Assembly: GCA_965214085.1 (NCBI GenBank)
Contig: OZ243937.1
Coordinates: 124,001 to 188,000, forward strand
From: UBA6055 sp965214085
Lineage (GTDB): Bacteria > Chloroflexota > Anaerolineae > Aggregatilineales > Phototrophicaceae
DNA length: 64,000 bases
Direction: 5' to 3'
How positions within the stretch are numbered: the first letter of the stretch is position 1; each line of letters starts with the position of its first letter. Shown here piece after piece: positions 25,114-33,933 of the stretch. The translations under genes were made by a program, and so were the position numbers. The notes below the pieces were generated by a model. It saw nothing but the letters and a program-made list of their open reading frames with translations, searched no databases and was not told the DNA's origin.

Positions 25114-26348
25114 GGAATATCATCGAGTAGAGAACGATAAAGTTGGAGTACTTGGCTTGCTATTTGTCTGCTGCCATAGCGTATAATGGCGCTCTCGTGC
25201 AATTCCTTGCTTGACCATGACTGAGCCAACACCCATTCGATGCCTCTCAGCAGGTCGGCACTGTTTCCCTTGCGAGCCACATAGCCGGTGCGGGGGCGCC
25301 GCACAACATCCACCGCGCCAGAGCCATCAAATGTGACACAGGGTGTACCGCTGGCGAGCGCTTCTACCAAGGTGTTGCCAAGCGCCTCTTGTACCGTAGG
25401 GAGGACGTAAACATCCGCCGCTGAATATAGCAGGCTGAGGCTCACTTCGTCTTGCAGTCGCCCGACCTGATGGGTTGTGATGCCGAGCTTCAGTTCCTCT
25501 GTATGTGGCGACCCAAAAATGACGAGTTCTACATTCTCGGCGCTGATGCCGTCAAGCGCATTTTGCAGATAACGAAAGCCCTTGCGTTCGTCATTCGTGC
25601 CGCCGACCGCGCCAAACAGAATTAATTTCTTGTCCAGTGGCAAGTTGAATGCTCGCCGCGATTCGGCTCTGTCCAAGGGTTTGTAGCGCTTGGGATCGAC
25701 CGGATTGCCGATAACTTCGATTCGCTTGTTCTTAAATAGGGCGCTGTCTCTTGCGCAATCCGCCAGCCACTGGCTCAAGGCGACAGCAGTCAAGGGCAAT
25801 TGAGACCATGCGAGCTGTTTTTCTCGAAGGACGCGCGCGCTCAGGTCATCGGCCGAGCCTACGAGTAATTGTGGACAATTGCCGCAATCCTTCCGAAATG
25901 CTCGGCAATCCCCGGCATAGTGGCAGCCGCCGGTAAAGGCCCACATATCCTGCAGCGTCCAGACGATCGGCGCGTTGATCTTGGCAACTTCTTGGATCGG
26001 CAGGAAATTGTCACCAACCCAATTCAGGTGCACAATGTCCGCCCCGAACGAATTGATAACAGCCGCAATCGGGTAGCCATATAGGTTGAGGCTCCAGTAG
26101 CCACTCTCCGCCCGGCGCGGGTTGTCTCTTAGTCGGCGAGTATGACGAATGGCGCCGAGTTTGCGCCGCGCCCATGCTAGACGATTGAGATGAGCCGCAA
26201 GTCGATGTACGCTCGGGTCGGCTGTGACCTTGCGCCAGACCAGCATTTCACTCTGAACGCCTTCTGCCTGCAAAGCCTTGTGCAGGCGATAGGCGCCGAT
26301 GGCCGCGCCGCCGATTCGGTCGCTCGCCGATACAAACAGTACTTTCAC
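25110..26348 (-). CDS. Glycosyltransferase family 4-like protein
   Basis: 412 residues of GT-B fold. The N-terminus MKVLFVSASDRIGGAAIGAY is typical of the family. The donor-binding region has IEVIGNPVDPKRYKP, LILFGAVGGTNDERKGF and the E-x7-E motif in VQEALGNTLVEALASGTPCV. A four-Cys insertion (GGCHYAGDCRAFRKDCGNCP) resembles the WcaC subgroup. It is coupled by an ATGA overlap to the family 2 enzyme. Upstream it diverges from menA across a 130-bp gap. Confidence 0.9.
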   Translation of the reverse strand: MKVLFVSASDRIGGAAIGAYRLHKALQAEGVQSEMLVWRKVTADPSVHRLAAHLNRLAWARRKLGAIRHTRRLRDNPRRAESGYWSLNLYGYPIAAVINSFGADIVHLNWVGDNFLPIQEVAKINAPIVWTLQDMWAFTGGCHYAGDCRAFRKDCGNCPQLLVGSADDLSARVLREKQLAWSQLPLTAVALSQWLADCARDSALFKNKRIEVIGNPVDPKRYKPLDRAESRRAFNLPLDKKLILFGAVGGTNDERKGFRYLQNALDGISAENVELVIFGSPHTEELKLGITTHQVGRLQDEVSLSLLYSAADVYVLPTVQEALGNTLVEALASGTPCVTFDGSGAVDVVRRPRTGYVARKGNSADLLRGIEWVLAQSWSSKELHESAIIRYGSRQIASQVLQLYRSLLDDIP

Positions 26349-26429
26349 TAGCGTTGCCTCAAAGCCAATACTGCTTGTGATTATACACGGACAGGCCGGG
26401 GCGGAACTTCAGCCAAGGCCGAATCAGCC

Positions 26430-26462
26430 TATAATAGGTGGAGCAGGGCACTGTACCGGTAC
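26430..26462 (+). promoter_or_regulatory. Probable menA promoter region with a 10-bp palindrome
   Basis: TATAAT at 26430-26435 with only a weak -35 candidate (TTCAGC, 16 bases upstream). Further down, GTACCGGTAC at 26453-26462 is a perfect palindrome in the leader, a possible operator. Confidence 0.4.
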
Positions 26463-26480
26463 GGCAGTGGAGTTTTGACG

Positions 26481-27410
26481 ATGAACGAGAACCCGCAGCA
26501 GAGTAAAATCAACGCTTGGTATCTGGCGCTGCGACCGCGTGTATTCACCGCCACCTACGTGCCGATGGGTTTGGCCGGCATCGTCGCGCTGGATGATGGC
26601 GTCTTTGACGCGGCCCTATTCCTGCTGGCGCTGGTGGGCACGCTGCTGCTGCAAAGCGCCGCCAACCTCATCAATGAATACGCCGACTATCGCCGCGGGG
26701 CGGACCGCCTCAAAGAAGCCGGGCAAGGCATGACCATCAAACACAAGCTCCTCAAGCCACAGAGTGTCTTGTACGGCGCTGTCTTTACCACCGCGTTGGG
26801 CTGCGCCATCGGCTTGTACCTGCTGTCGCAGAGCGGGCCGCTGCTTTGGCTGATCGGCATCGGCGGCGTCTTCGTGGCGATTACATATACCGCTGGGCCA
26901 TTCCCATTGGCTTATAACGGCCTCGGCGAGATTGCAGTCGCCATTTTTATGGGGCCCGCCATCATCGTCGGCGCCTACTACGTGATGTCCCCGCAAGTCA
27001 GCCAGACGCGCATCGGCGAGCTCTGCCTGCTTGCTTTGCCCATCGCTTTTATGGTCGCCGCCATTTTGCACGCCAACAACATCCGCGATATGGACGCCGA
27101 TCGCGCTGTCAACAAGCGCACGCTGGCGGTGATATTTGGCCTGCGCTTCGCCCGCGCCGAGTTTATATTCCTGGTCATCGGGGCTTATGTCGCGCAGGCG
27201 CTTGTGGTCGCAACGGGCTTGCTGCCGGTTCATTCGCTGCTGACGCTTATCACGCTGCCGGAGGCGCTGCGTCTCATCCGCATCATTAATACCAGCCGCG
27301 CGGTGCCTTTGCTGCACCAGGCGCAGGGACGCACAGCCAAATTACACGGACAATTCGGGCTGCTGATGGTGGTCGGCTGGGCGCTCTCGCTGGCGCTGCC
27401 CCTGTCTTAG
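26481..27410 (+). CDS. menA: 1,4-dihydroxy-2-naphthoate polyprenyltransferase (UbiA family)
   Basis: 309 residues with about eight hydrophobic helices. The first Asp-rich site is NLINEYADYRRGAD (63-76) and the second is NNIRDMDADRAVNKRTLA (about 200-217); both bind magnesium and the prenyl diphosphate. The second-motif wording with NK-RTLA is characteristic of MenA, which attaches the isoprenoid tail in menaquinone synthesis. ATG 26481 has GGAG eight bases upstream; a TTG six bases earlier is possible. No other men genes lie nearby, so it stands alone in this window. Confidence 0.85.
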   Translation: MNENPQQSKINAWYLALRPRVFTATYVPMGLAGIVALDDGVFDAALFLLALVGTLLLQSAANLINEYADYRRGADRLKEAGQGMTIKHKLLKPQSVLYGAVFTTALGCAIGLYLLSQSGPLLWLIGIGGVFVAITYTAGPFPLAYNGLGEIAVAIFMGPAIIVGAYYVMSPQVSQTRIGELCLLALPIAFMVAAILHANNIRDMDADRAVNKRTLAVIFGLRFARAEFIFLVIGAYVAQALVVATGLLPVHSLLTLITLPEALRLIRIINTSRAVPLLHQAQGRTAKLHGQFGLLMVVGWALSLALPLS

Positions 27411-27440
27411 AGAGCCAGTATTAAACCAAAATCTAAGCAC

Positions 27441-27492
27441 AAAGACCACAGAGACCACAGAGACCACAGAGACCACAGAGACCACAGAGACC
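27441..27492. repeat. Tandem 9-bp repeat (AGACCACAG)
   Basis: About five to six head-to-tail copies of AGACCACAG, ending in ACCCCAGAGG. About 60 bases downstream, CTTTCTGTCTTTGTGTCTTT is a rough reverse complement, so the whole gap 27411-27596 can fold. Read on the reverse strand it creates a spurious Val-Ser-Val repeat frame. It is an expanded member of the scattered CACAGAG-type intergenic repeats. Confidence 0.75.
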
Positions 27493-27596
27493 CCAGAGGA
27501 AAACTCATTTGGTGGAAAGACATTGCAGACCAATACTTTGTGCCCTTTCTGTCTTTGTGTCTTTGTGATGAAAAACTTGAAGCGACTGCCCGCCGA

Positions 27597-28418
27597 TCAG
27601 ACCGTCCAATGCCAGATTTGGTCCCAGGCGCTCATCCAGTTTTCGGCGCGGCTGTATACCTTCTGCGCCGCGCGGTCTAGCTCCACGCCCGGGCGGCCCA
27701 TGAAATCGGCCATCATCTCCACCTTGTCCACTTCAATGGTAATTGTCACTGGCGCGGACGGCACATAGGGTTCGACTGCGTTCAGCTTCTGCAGCGCTTG
27801 ATAGGCGCCTGCTTCGATCATGTTGCGCGCCACCCGCGGCGGCGTCTGTCGAGCCGAGTAACGCGTCAGCCCGCGCTTGACCGCCACCGTCGTCAGCCCG
27901 TCGCCGAGCAGGGCAGTCACTTCACGGCAGACTGCCTCATCGCCCGTGACCAGCAGCACCGGGCAGCCGTAATGCCCGCAGAGCGCCGCATTCACGCCGG
28001 ACTCGCCCACCAAGTCGTCGTTGAACCACAAATTGTGCCACTTTACCGTCGAGATGGTATGCGAAAGTACGCCATCGGCCGTGTTGTTGCGCGCGTGCAT
28101 GCCCACCAGTAAGCAGGCATCCGCGCCTTGCTCCAGCAATTCCGTATAACGCGCCCAGGGGTGATGCGCCACCCAAGTGCAGTTGTCGTCCAGCAATTCC
28201 GGCACAAAAGAATTGAAGGTCCAGTCGCCGCCGGCGCCGTGACAATCCACAACGACGATCTCGTCCGCGCCGGCCCGCTTGGCGCCGCGCACGGCCGCGT
28301 TAATCTCCTCGGTGTATAACTTTCGCCCTTCTTCGTACATGGGCGCGCCGCCCGTCACCTGGCCCCAGGTGACGATGCCGCTGACACCTTCCATGTCCGC
28401 CATAATCAGAACTTTCAT
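27597..28418 (-). CDS. M55 family D-aminopeptidase (DppA-like)
   Basis: 273 residues. Zinc-binding and catalytic signatures of DppA are present: N-terminal MADMEGVSGIVTW, VVDCHGAGGDW, the AHHPWARY segment, and LLVGMHARNNTADGVLSHT. M55 enzymes release N-terminal D-amino acids (typically D-Ala) from short peptides and form decamers. A second copy, interrupted, follows at 28623-29444 upstream on the same strand, and a probable dipeptide epimerase precedes it. This suggests salvage of peptidoglycan-derived peptides. No signal peptide, hence cytoplasmic. Confidence 0.9.
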   Translation of the reverse strand: MKVLIMADMEGVSGIVTWGQVTGGAPMYEEGRKLYTEEINAAVRGAKRAGADEIVVVDCHGAGGDWTFNSFVPELLDDNCTWVAHHPWARYTELLEQGADACLLVGMHARNNTADGVLSHTISTVKWHNLWFNDDLVGESGVNAALCGHYGCPVLLVTGDEAVCREVTALLGDGLTTVAVKRGLTRYSARQTPPRVARNMIEAGAYQALQKLNAVEPYVPSAPVTITIEVDKVEMMADFMGRPGVELDRAAQKVYSRAENWMSAWDQIWHWTV

Positions 28419-28511
28419 GCCACTTCCTTTCCCCTAGCGCCCGTGCGAATGGCAACAGGCAGCCAGTCCGGTACAATCGCCGCAGAGCCGCTATCGGCTG
28501 CGTTGCGCAAT

Positions 28512-28606
28512 ATCACATTCAACTACAGAGACCACAGAGAGCACAGAGACGATTCCATCAGTGGCTTTGTGTCTTTGTGCCTTTGTGGTCAAGATAATGA
28601 TTTGAA
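28512..28606. repeat. Intergenic inverted-repeat element of the CACAGAG type
   Basis: The left arm ACCACAGAGAGCACAGAG is answered about 40 bases later by CTTTGTGTCTTTGTGCCTTT and GTGGT, giving a hairpin-capable unit of about 90 bp. Similar arms occur in the 27411-27596 gap. Confidence 0.55.
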
Positions 28607-28622
28607 GCCACTGTCCGCTCAA

Positions 28623-29444
28623 TCACACTTCCCAGTGCCAAATCTGATCCCAAGCCGTCTTCCAGTCTTCAGCGCGGCTGTGCACCTTCAGCGTTTCGTA
28701 ATCCAGCTCCAGCCCGGGCTGGCCGCGGAAATCTTCCACCATCTCCGACTTGGTAATCTGAGCCGTGATCGTTACCGGCGCCGCCGGGACGTAAGGCGCG
28801 ACTGCATCAAGGTCTTGCAGCGCATGATACGCCCCTGCCTCGATCATCTCACGGGCGCGCAGCGGCGGAATCTGTCGAGCCGAGTAGCGCGATAGCCCCT
28901 TCTTGACCGCCACTGTGGTGAGCCCGTCTCCCAGCAGCGTTTTGGCTTCGCGGCAGACAGCCACATCGCCGGTCATCAGCAGCACCGGGCAGCCATAATG
29001 CCCGCAGAGGGCCGCGTTCACGGCGATCTCGCCCACCAGCTGGCCGTTGAACCAGAGATTATGCCACTTGACGCTGGTGATGGTGTGGCTCAAGACGCCG
29101 TCGGGCGTGTGGGCGCGCGCGTGGTAGCCCACCATCAGGCAGGCATCGGCGCCTGCTTCCAGCAGCTCGGTATATCGCGTCCAGGGATGATGCGCCACCC
29201 ACTCGCAGGCCGGGTGCAGTAATTCCGGCAGCAGGGAATTGTAACGATTGTCGCCGCCGGCATTGTGGCCGTCGATGACGACGATCTCCTACGCTCCCGC
29301 ACGCAGCGCGCCGCGCACGGCCGCGTTGATCTCCTCGGTATAGAGCCGCCGCCCTTCGTCATACATGGGCTTGCCACTGCCGACCCGCCCCCAGGTCACT
29401 ATGCCGCTGACGCCTTCCATATCGCACATGATGTGGATTTTCAT
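28623..29444 (-). pseudogene. Second M55 D-aminopeptidase, interrupted by an in-frame TAG
   Basis: Read from ATG 29444 the frame gives MKIHIMCDMEGVSGIVTW and matches the neighbour at 27597-28418 throughout. At 29289-29291 a TAG falls in RAGA-stop-EIVVIDGHNAGG, where the intact paralogue has RAGADEIVVVDCHG. One base (TAG from GAG) would restore a 273-residue protein of identical length. Everything after the stop is well conserved, including WHNLWFNGQLVGEIAVNAAL, so the lesion is recent or a sequence error. A GTG restart near 29198 would lack the N-terminal metal ligands. Confidence 0.8.
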
Positions 29445-29483
29445 TAGACAGTCCTCCGCCGATTGCTTGGCATATATTGGTCT

Positions 29484-30572
29484 CTATTCACGGGTCAGCA
29501 GCCCATGCTGGATACTCGCCAGCGACCGCTCGGCCGCGTCCAGCGCCAGCCAGCCGTCCTCGATTGGAGGCGCGTCGCTCAAATCGGCCTCTGTCTTCAA
29601 AAAGAAGCTGCATTCGCTGGCGCAGTTGACCGCCTGATGGCCGGCGAAAATCGCCGCATGCAGGCAGCCCAGCAAGGAGCTGGCCTGCGAACCCGCCATG
29701 ACATTTTTTTCGGCTGATTGACACAATTCCAGCATAAGCGCGGACTCTGAGTAGCCGGTGCGCGCCGTTTTGATATTCAGGATATCGAAGGTGTCAAAGG
29801 CGATTTCCCGCTCCAAATCGCGAGTTGTGAAAGCCGAGTCGTCTGCGATAAGTGGCATGGCGCAATCCCGCCGCAGTTGACGCCGCTCTTGCAACAGATG
29901 TACCGGCAGCGCCTCTTCGCAGTGGATCACGCCCATCCGGCGCAGGCGATTCAAGATGTCGGCTGCGCCCGCGCTCGCGAGCGTTTCGTTGGCATCGACA
30001 TAAAACTGCGCGTCGGGATAGGCATTGATGAGTGCCGCAATCGTGTTGATTTCGCCGGGAATATCGCGCCCGATCTTGACTTTGAAGACGCGAATGCCGG
30101 CCTGATAGGCTCTGTCGACATCCGCCATCACAGCTTCGGACCCGCCGGTGCTGACGATGGCGCTCAGCCGAATCCGCCCCCGGGTCGCGCCCAGATAAGC
30201 CGCCAGACGCTCTCCGCGACTATATGCCAGCGCTTGATGCAGCGCCATATCCAGGGTGCCCTTGGCTGTATTGTTGTTCTTGATTATGGCGGCGCGCGCG
30301 GCAAGCGCAGACACCGCCGCGAAGCTGTCGACCGTCTCGCCCAGCAGCATGGGCGCTAGATGCTCAGCAGTGATGTGCAGCAGCGAAGCCTGTGTTTCGC
30401 CGTAAATGCTGGGGCGGGGCGTCGCTTCGGCAAAGCCGACGGCGCCGTCCGACAGCTCCACACGAATCAGCACATGCTCCAGTTGCCGCAGCTCGTGGCC
30501 GCTGCCCCAGGTCAGGGCGCTTTTGAGCGGGATATTGTAAGGAGTGGCGCCTACGCGAGTAATGACCGGCAT
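29484..30572 (-). CDS. Enolase-superfamily enzyme, probable dipeptide epimerase/muconate cycloisomerase subgroup
   Basis: 362 residues. Barrel residues follow the muconate-lactonising subgroup: K-x-K at 164-166 (VFKVKIG), metal ligands Asp193 (YVDANE), Glu219 (IHCEEALP) and Asp244 (LIADDSAF), and the second lysine Lys268 (ILNIKTARTGY). The K-x-K plus opposite Lys arrangement allows proton transfer on both faces, as in L-Ala-D/L-Glu epimerase. The operon with two D-aminopeptidases favours peptide epimerisation, but N-acylamino acid racemase or o-succinylbenzoate synthase remain possible (menA is about 2 kb away). Confidence 0.85.
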   Translation of the reverse strand: MPVITRVGATPYNIPLKSALTWGSGHELRQLEHVLIRVELSDGAVGFAEATPRPSIYGETQASLLHITAEHLAPMLLGETVDSFAAVSALAARAAIIKNNNTAKGTLDMALHQALAYSRGERLAAYLGATRGRIRLSAIVSTGGSEAVMADVDRAYQAGIRVFKVKIGRDIPGEINTIAALINAYPDAQFYVDANETLASAGAADILNRLRRMGVIHCEEALPVHLLQERRQLRRDCAMPLIADDSAFTTRDLEREIAFDTFDILNIKTARTGYSESALMLELCQSAEKNVMAGSQASSLLGCLHAAIFAGHQAVNCASECSFFLKTEADLSDAPPIEDGWLALDAAERSLASIQHGLLTRE

Positions 30573-30588
30573 TAGTCTACTTCGCTCC

Positions 30589-31395
30589 TCAGCCCTGCCG
30601 CTGCAGAATCTCTATGAGTGCGTCGGCGACCTGTTGTGGCGTACAGCCGTCGGAATCCAGGCGGTGATAATGGTCAAAGGCGTCGCCCTGGGCGAAGGGA
30701 TACAGGCTGTAATTCGCCGCCTCAGCCCGTGTGATCGTCAAAGCTGTCGCGCTGATCTGCCCGGCTTGAAACATGGCCGCCGCCTCCTGCTGCAGCTCAA
30801 GCGGGAGAAACGTGAGATCAGCTTCCCCCGCTGCCTGGTCAAATGCTTGCTTCCGCTCGCTCAAGCGGCGCAGCCGGGTCAGCGGATGCAGCGCCAGCTC
30901 GACAATGCGCCAAGAGGGAAAGTGGCTCAGCGCGAAACTTATCTCGTTTTCGCCGCGGATGCCTTCGGAAAGCAGCGTACCCGCATAGTCATCCGCCAGA
31001 TTTAGCCAGGAGAATGCCGCGGCCAGGCCGCCTTCGACTCGCTGGGCGAAGCGCCGCGTATAAGTAAATCGCTGCACTCGGTCCGAGGTCGGCGTCAAGG
31101 CAGCGCCCGCCCAGTGCTGCGCCAGCGGAATGGCGATCCAATCGGCTACTTCACGGCGCGCCGGGATGAGACCCAGGCCGCCCCCGCCCAGCCGCCAGTT
31201 TACGATGTCCAGCGCCGTCGATTTGCCCGTGCCAGTCAAGGCAACCACCATCAGCAGCGCCTGCTCGCCCAGCGGCTTGCGCCCCGGTCCCGGCTCCAAG
31301 CTGACCAGCGGGTAGCGCTCGGTCACAGGCGGCTTCAGCCGGGGATATACGTCTCTTAAGTATATTTCTCGCGCGTTCATGCGGCGCCCGTTCAT
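30589..31395 (-). CDS. P-loop NTPase of unknown function
   Basis: 268 residues. A clear Walker A is LTGTGKST (about 53-60), within LLMVVALTGTGKSTALDIVN. The rest, with LGGGGLGLIPARREVADWIA and a C-terminal HYHRLDSDGCTPQQVADALI, resembles small nucleotide or metabolite kinases in length and ending. I do not recognise a family. An ATG at 31380 is an equally good start. It lies directly upstream of the epimerase on the same strand, so a kinase or ligase role in peptide or amino-sugar salvage is conceivable but not shown. Confidence 0.65.
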   Translation of the reverse strand: MNGRRMNAREIYLRDVYPRLKPPVTERYPLVSLEPGPGRKPLGEQALLMVVALTGTGKSTALDIVNWRLGGGGLGLIPARREVADWIAIPLAQHWAGAALTPTSDRVQRFTYTRRFAQRVEGGLAAAFSWLNLADDYAGTLLSEGIRGENEISFALSHFPSWRIVELALHPLTRLRRLSERKQAFDQAAGEADLTFLPLELQQEAAAMFQAGQISATALTITRAEAANYSLYPFAQGDAFDHYHRLDSDGCTPQQVADALIEILQRQG

Positions 31396-31565
31396 TTCAG
31401 GACAGTTGCATCAGATTATTTTAACCACAGAGAGCACAGAGAGCACAGAGATTTAGGTGTTTAGACGACTACTCGCCGAACCCCGCGGGCAAGTAGAGTG
31501 GACAAGGCTTTATTCATCTCTCAGAATCACACCTAAAATTTGGCTTGGCTTTCATTATTGCTTTT
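31396..31565. other. Gene-free gap with CACAGAG-type repeats
   Basis: The gap 31396-31826 has no gene. Its left part contains ACCACAGAGAGCACAGAGAG at about 31423-31450 followed by unremarkable sequence. The right part is occupied by MITE-like copy B. A TATAAT at 31786-31791 probably serves the esterase gene. Confidence 0.6.
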
Positions 31566-31721
31566 CTCAGTATAACCAAGTTAGTCATGCGAAAAATCTA
31601 GCCTTGTAGGGGCGACCAATCTGGTCGCCCGCTGCCGCTGTAATTTGTGGTTTAGGGCTGTCGCCCCTACAGATTGTTGCTCTGGTGAAATTTGCATTAC
31701 TTTATCGGCTTTACTTAGGAT
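31566..31721. mobile_element. MITE-like element, copy B (inverted orientation)
   Basis: Reads as the reverse complement of copies A and C: the left end contains AACCAAGTTAGTCATGCGAA, then TGTAGGGGCGACCAATCTGG, the other hairpin arm TGTCGCCCCTACAG, and a degenerate right end (TTGCATTACTTTATCGGCTT). It is more diverged than A and C. Confidence 0.65.
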
Positions 31722-31826
31722 GATGTCCGCCGACATTTACCACCCCCAACAGCGACCCCGCGTTCGATAAACGGCGCTTCATCGTTATAATCCCTCTCAT
31801 GCTGAAATACCTTAAGGAGACAGCTC

Positions 31827-32795
31827 ATGCCGCTTTTTGATATGCCCCTGGAAGCCCTGCGCCAGTATCGTCCCGCCCGCGAAGAGCCGGAGGACTTTGA
31901 CGCCTTCTGGGCTGACACCCTGGCGGAAACCCGTTCACACGCTTTGAACGCGGTCTTCGAGCCGGCTGATTTCGGCTTGACGACCCTCGATGTCTACGAT
32001 GTCAGCTTTTCCGGTTTTAATGGCGACCGCATCAAGGGCTGGTACATGCGCCCGCGCGGGGCGGCCCAAGCCTTGCCCGGCGTAGTGCAATTCATCGGCT
32101 ATTCGGGCGGGCGCGGTTATCCTCACGAATGGCTGCCTTTCCCCGCGGCCGGTTTCGCCAGCCTGGTCATGGACACCCGCGGCCAAGGCAGCGCGCGCCG
32201 CGGCGACACGCCCGATGTCGTCGCCGCCATCAACCCTTCCGTCAGTGGCAAGATGACGCAGGGCATTCTTGATAAGCAGTCCTACTACTACCGCCGTCTC
32301 TACAGCGACTCCGTGCGCGCGGTCGAAGCGCTTCGCAGCCGCGCCGATGTCGACAGCGACCGGATCGCCGTCGCTGGGGGCAGTCAAGGCGGTGGCTTGT
32401 CGATTGCCGCGGCCGGTCTGCTGCCCGATGTCGCGCTATGCCTGCCTGATGTGCCCTTCCTGTCGCATTTCCGCCGCGCCGTCGAGATTACGCCCGATGG
32501 TCCTTATCCCGAAATCGCCAGCTACTTGCAGAACTATCGCGATCGCATTGATACCGTCTTCCATACGCTGAGCTACTTCGACGGGCTTAACTTCGCCGCG
32601 CGGATGTCGGCGCGCGCCTTTTACTCGGTCGGGCTGATGGACACCGTATGTCCGCCTTCAACCGTATTCGCGTCCTATAATCATGTGCCCGGCGAGAAAG
32701 AAATCCGCGAGTATTACTTCAACAATCACGAAGGCGGCGGCACACAGCATCAAGTCGAGAAGATCCGCTTCCTGCGCGACTTGTGGCTAACGTGA
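31827..32795 (+). CDS. Acetyl xylan esterase/cephalosporin-C deacetylase family (AXE1) hydrolase
   Basis: 322 residues of alpha/beta-hydrolase fold, the normal AXE1 length. The family start is visible (RPAREEPEDFDAFWADTLAE). The oxyanion region is VVQFIGYSGGRGYPHEWLPF, the nucleophile Ser is in VAGGSQGGGLS, the acid Asp in GLMDTVCPPST and the His in NNHEGGGTQH. It removes acetyl groups from xylo-oligosaccharides and similar compounds inside the cell (no signal peptide), which fits the xylose genes at the far right. AAGGAGA precedes the ATG. Confidence 0.92.
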   Translation: MPLFDMPLEALRQYRPAREEPEDFDAFWADTLAETRSHALNAVFEPADFGLTTLDVYDVSFSGFNGDRIKGWYMRPRGAAQALPGVVQFIGYSGGRGYPHEWLPFPAAGFASLVMDTRGQGSARRGDTPDVVAAINPSVSGKMTQGILDKQSYYYRRLYSDSVRAVEALRSRADVDSDRIAVAGGSQGGGLSIAAAGLLPDVALCLPDVPFLSHFRRAVEITPDGPYPEIASYLQNYRDRIDTVFHTLSYFDGLNFAARMSARAFYSVGLMDTVCPPSTVFASYNHVPGEKEIREYYFNNHEGGGTQHQVEKIRFLRDLWLT

Positions 32796-32863
32796 GCCGG
32801 ACGCAAGCGTCGTGACTGGTAGAATTCCGGGATGATGTTGTCTCTAAACCGTCAAAATGGATT

Positions 32864-33019
32864 CTCAGTAGTTCCAAGTTAGTCATGCGAATTTTGCCAA
32901 AGCAACGATCTGTAGGGGCGACAGCCCGAAACCACGAGTCGCAGCGGAAGCGGGCGACCAGATTGGTCGCCCCTACACGGCGCGCTTCTTCGCATGACAT
33001 TCTTGGTTTTACTTCTGTG
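32864..33019. mobile_element. MITE-like element, copy C
   Basis: Same orientation and nearly the same internal sequence as copy A (ATTTTGCCAAAGCAACGATC, then TGTAGGGGCGACAGCCCGAA). The right end 32992-33019 differs from copy A in two bases. The left end is CTCAGTAGTTCCAAGTTAGT. It lies between the esterase and the MBL hydrolase. Confidence 0.7.
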
Positions 33020-33053
33020 CCTCTGTAGTGAATCCCCGTGTCTGGAGCGCGAT

Positions 33054-33911
33054 ATGAGTCCAAAGTTCTCGAAAGAAGCGACTGCCCAAATCATCATGCT
33101 GGGCAGCGGCAGTCCCAATGCCGAAGTCGACCGCGTCAGCTCCGGCCTCGCTGTCGCTGTTGACGGGCGGCCCTATCTGGTGGATTGCGGGCACGGCATT
33201 GTGCAGCGCGTCGTAAAAGCGCATGAAGGCGGGCTCATCACCTGGGATACCACCGATCTGGATCGACTATTCGTCACGCATCTGCACGCCGATCACACGG
33301 TTGGCCTCCCGGACCTGCTCTACACGCCCTGGATTCACGGGCGGGAGAGTCCGGTTGACGTCTATGGCCCGGCCGGGCTGGAGCACATGCTGGCGCATAT
33401 CCAACTGGCTTATGCCGAAAACATCCGCGAGCATCGCAGCGCTCATCCCAGTACGAAAATGGGCTACCAAGCGAGGGCGCATGAAGTTAAAGCCGGGCTC
33501 TGTTACCGCGATGAGCGTATTGAAGTCCAGGCGCTGCCGGCGGATCATGGCGATTTGGCCGCGTTCAGTTACAAGTTCGTCACGCCTAGCGGGACCATCG
33601 TCGTCTCGGGCGATACCAAGCCGACGCCTGGCTTCGCGGGCTGGGCGCGCGGCTGCGACCTGCTCATCCACGAAGTTTATTCGGCGCGGAAGCTGCCTGA
33701 CCGCCCGCCGGCCTGGCGTGCATACCACTCGCGTGTGCACACCTCGACGCGGGAACTGGCGGCTCTGGCAAATGACATCCGCCCTGGCCGTCTCTTGCTT
33801 TATCACCAACTATTTTGGGGGCAGACGCCGCAGGAACTGGTCGCGGAGATCAGCAGCGAATATGCAGGCGATGTCGTCAGCGCGGCCGACCTGGACCTGG
33901 TCGAGTTATAG
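33054..33911 (+). CDS. MBL-fold metallohydrolase (RNase Z/arylsulfatase-like subgroup)
   Basis: 285 residues. It has the MBL metal motif THLHADHTVGLPD, an early LGSGSPNAEVDR and VDCGHG, and later VSGDTKPTPGFAGWARGCDL followed by the His near the C-terminus (LLYHQLFWG). The order matches the RNase Z-like (ElaC) group. The 285-residue length and the absence of an exosite arm make tRNA processing doubtful; a phosphodiesterase or arylsulfatase-like role is possible. ATG 33054 has GGAG seven bases upstream; the frame is open further into the repeat, but without a start signal. It is followed 22 bases later by the deiodinase homologue. Confidence 0.88.
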   Translation: MSPKFSKEATAQIIMLGSGSPNAEVDRVSSGLAVAVDGRPYLVDCGHGIVQRVVKAHEGGLITWDTTDLDRLFVTHLHADHTVGLPDLLYTPWIHGRESPVDVYGPAGLEHMLAHIQLAYAENIREHRSAHPSTKMGYQARAHEVKAGLCYRDERIEVQALPADHGDLAAFSYKFVTPSGTIVVSGDTKPTPGFAGWARGCDLLIHEVYSARKLPDRPPAWRAYHSRVHTSTRELAALANDIRPGRLLLYHQLFWGQTPQELVAEISSEYAGDVVSAADLDLVEL

Positions 33912-33933
33912 CTGCGCAGCAAAGGAGGGTGAC

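Noticed and set aside
27342..27533. Reverse-strand frame with a Val-Ser-Val repeat
   Set aside because: Comes only from translation of the tandem AGACCACAG array and overlaps the end of menA; no homology and no start signal.
27411..27596. CRISPR array
   Set aside because: The repeats are 9 bp, directly adjacent and without spacers; no cas genes are present anywhere in the window.
33223..33933. Long N-terminal extension of the deiodinase homologue
   Set aside because: It lies in another frame over the MBL hydrolase; AAAGGAGG and the IYD-type N-terminus fix the start at 33934.
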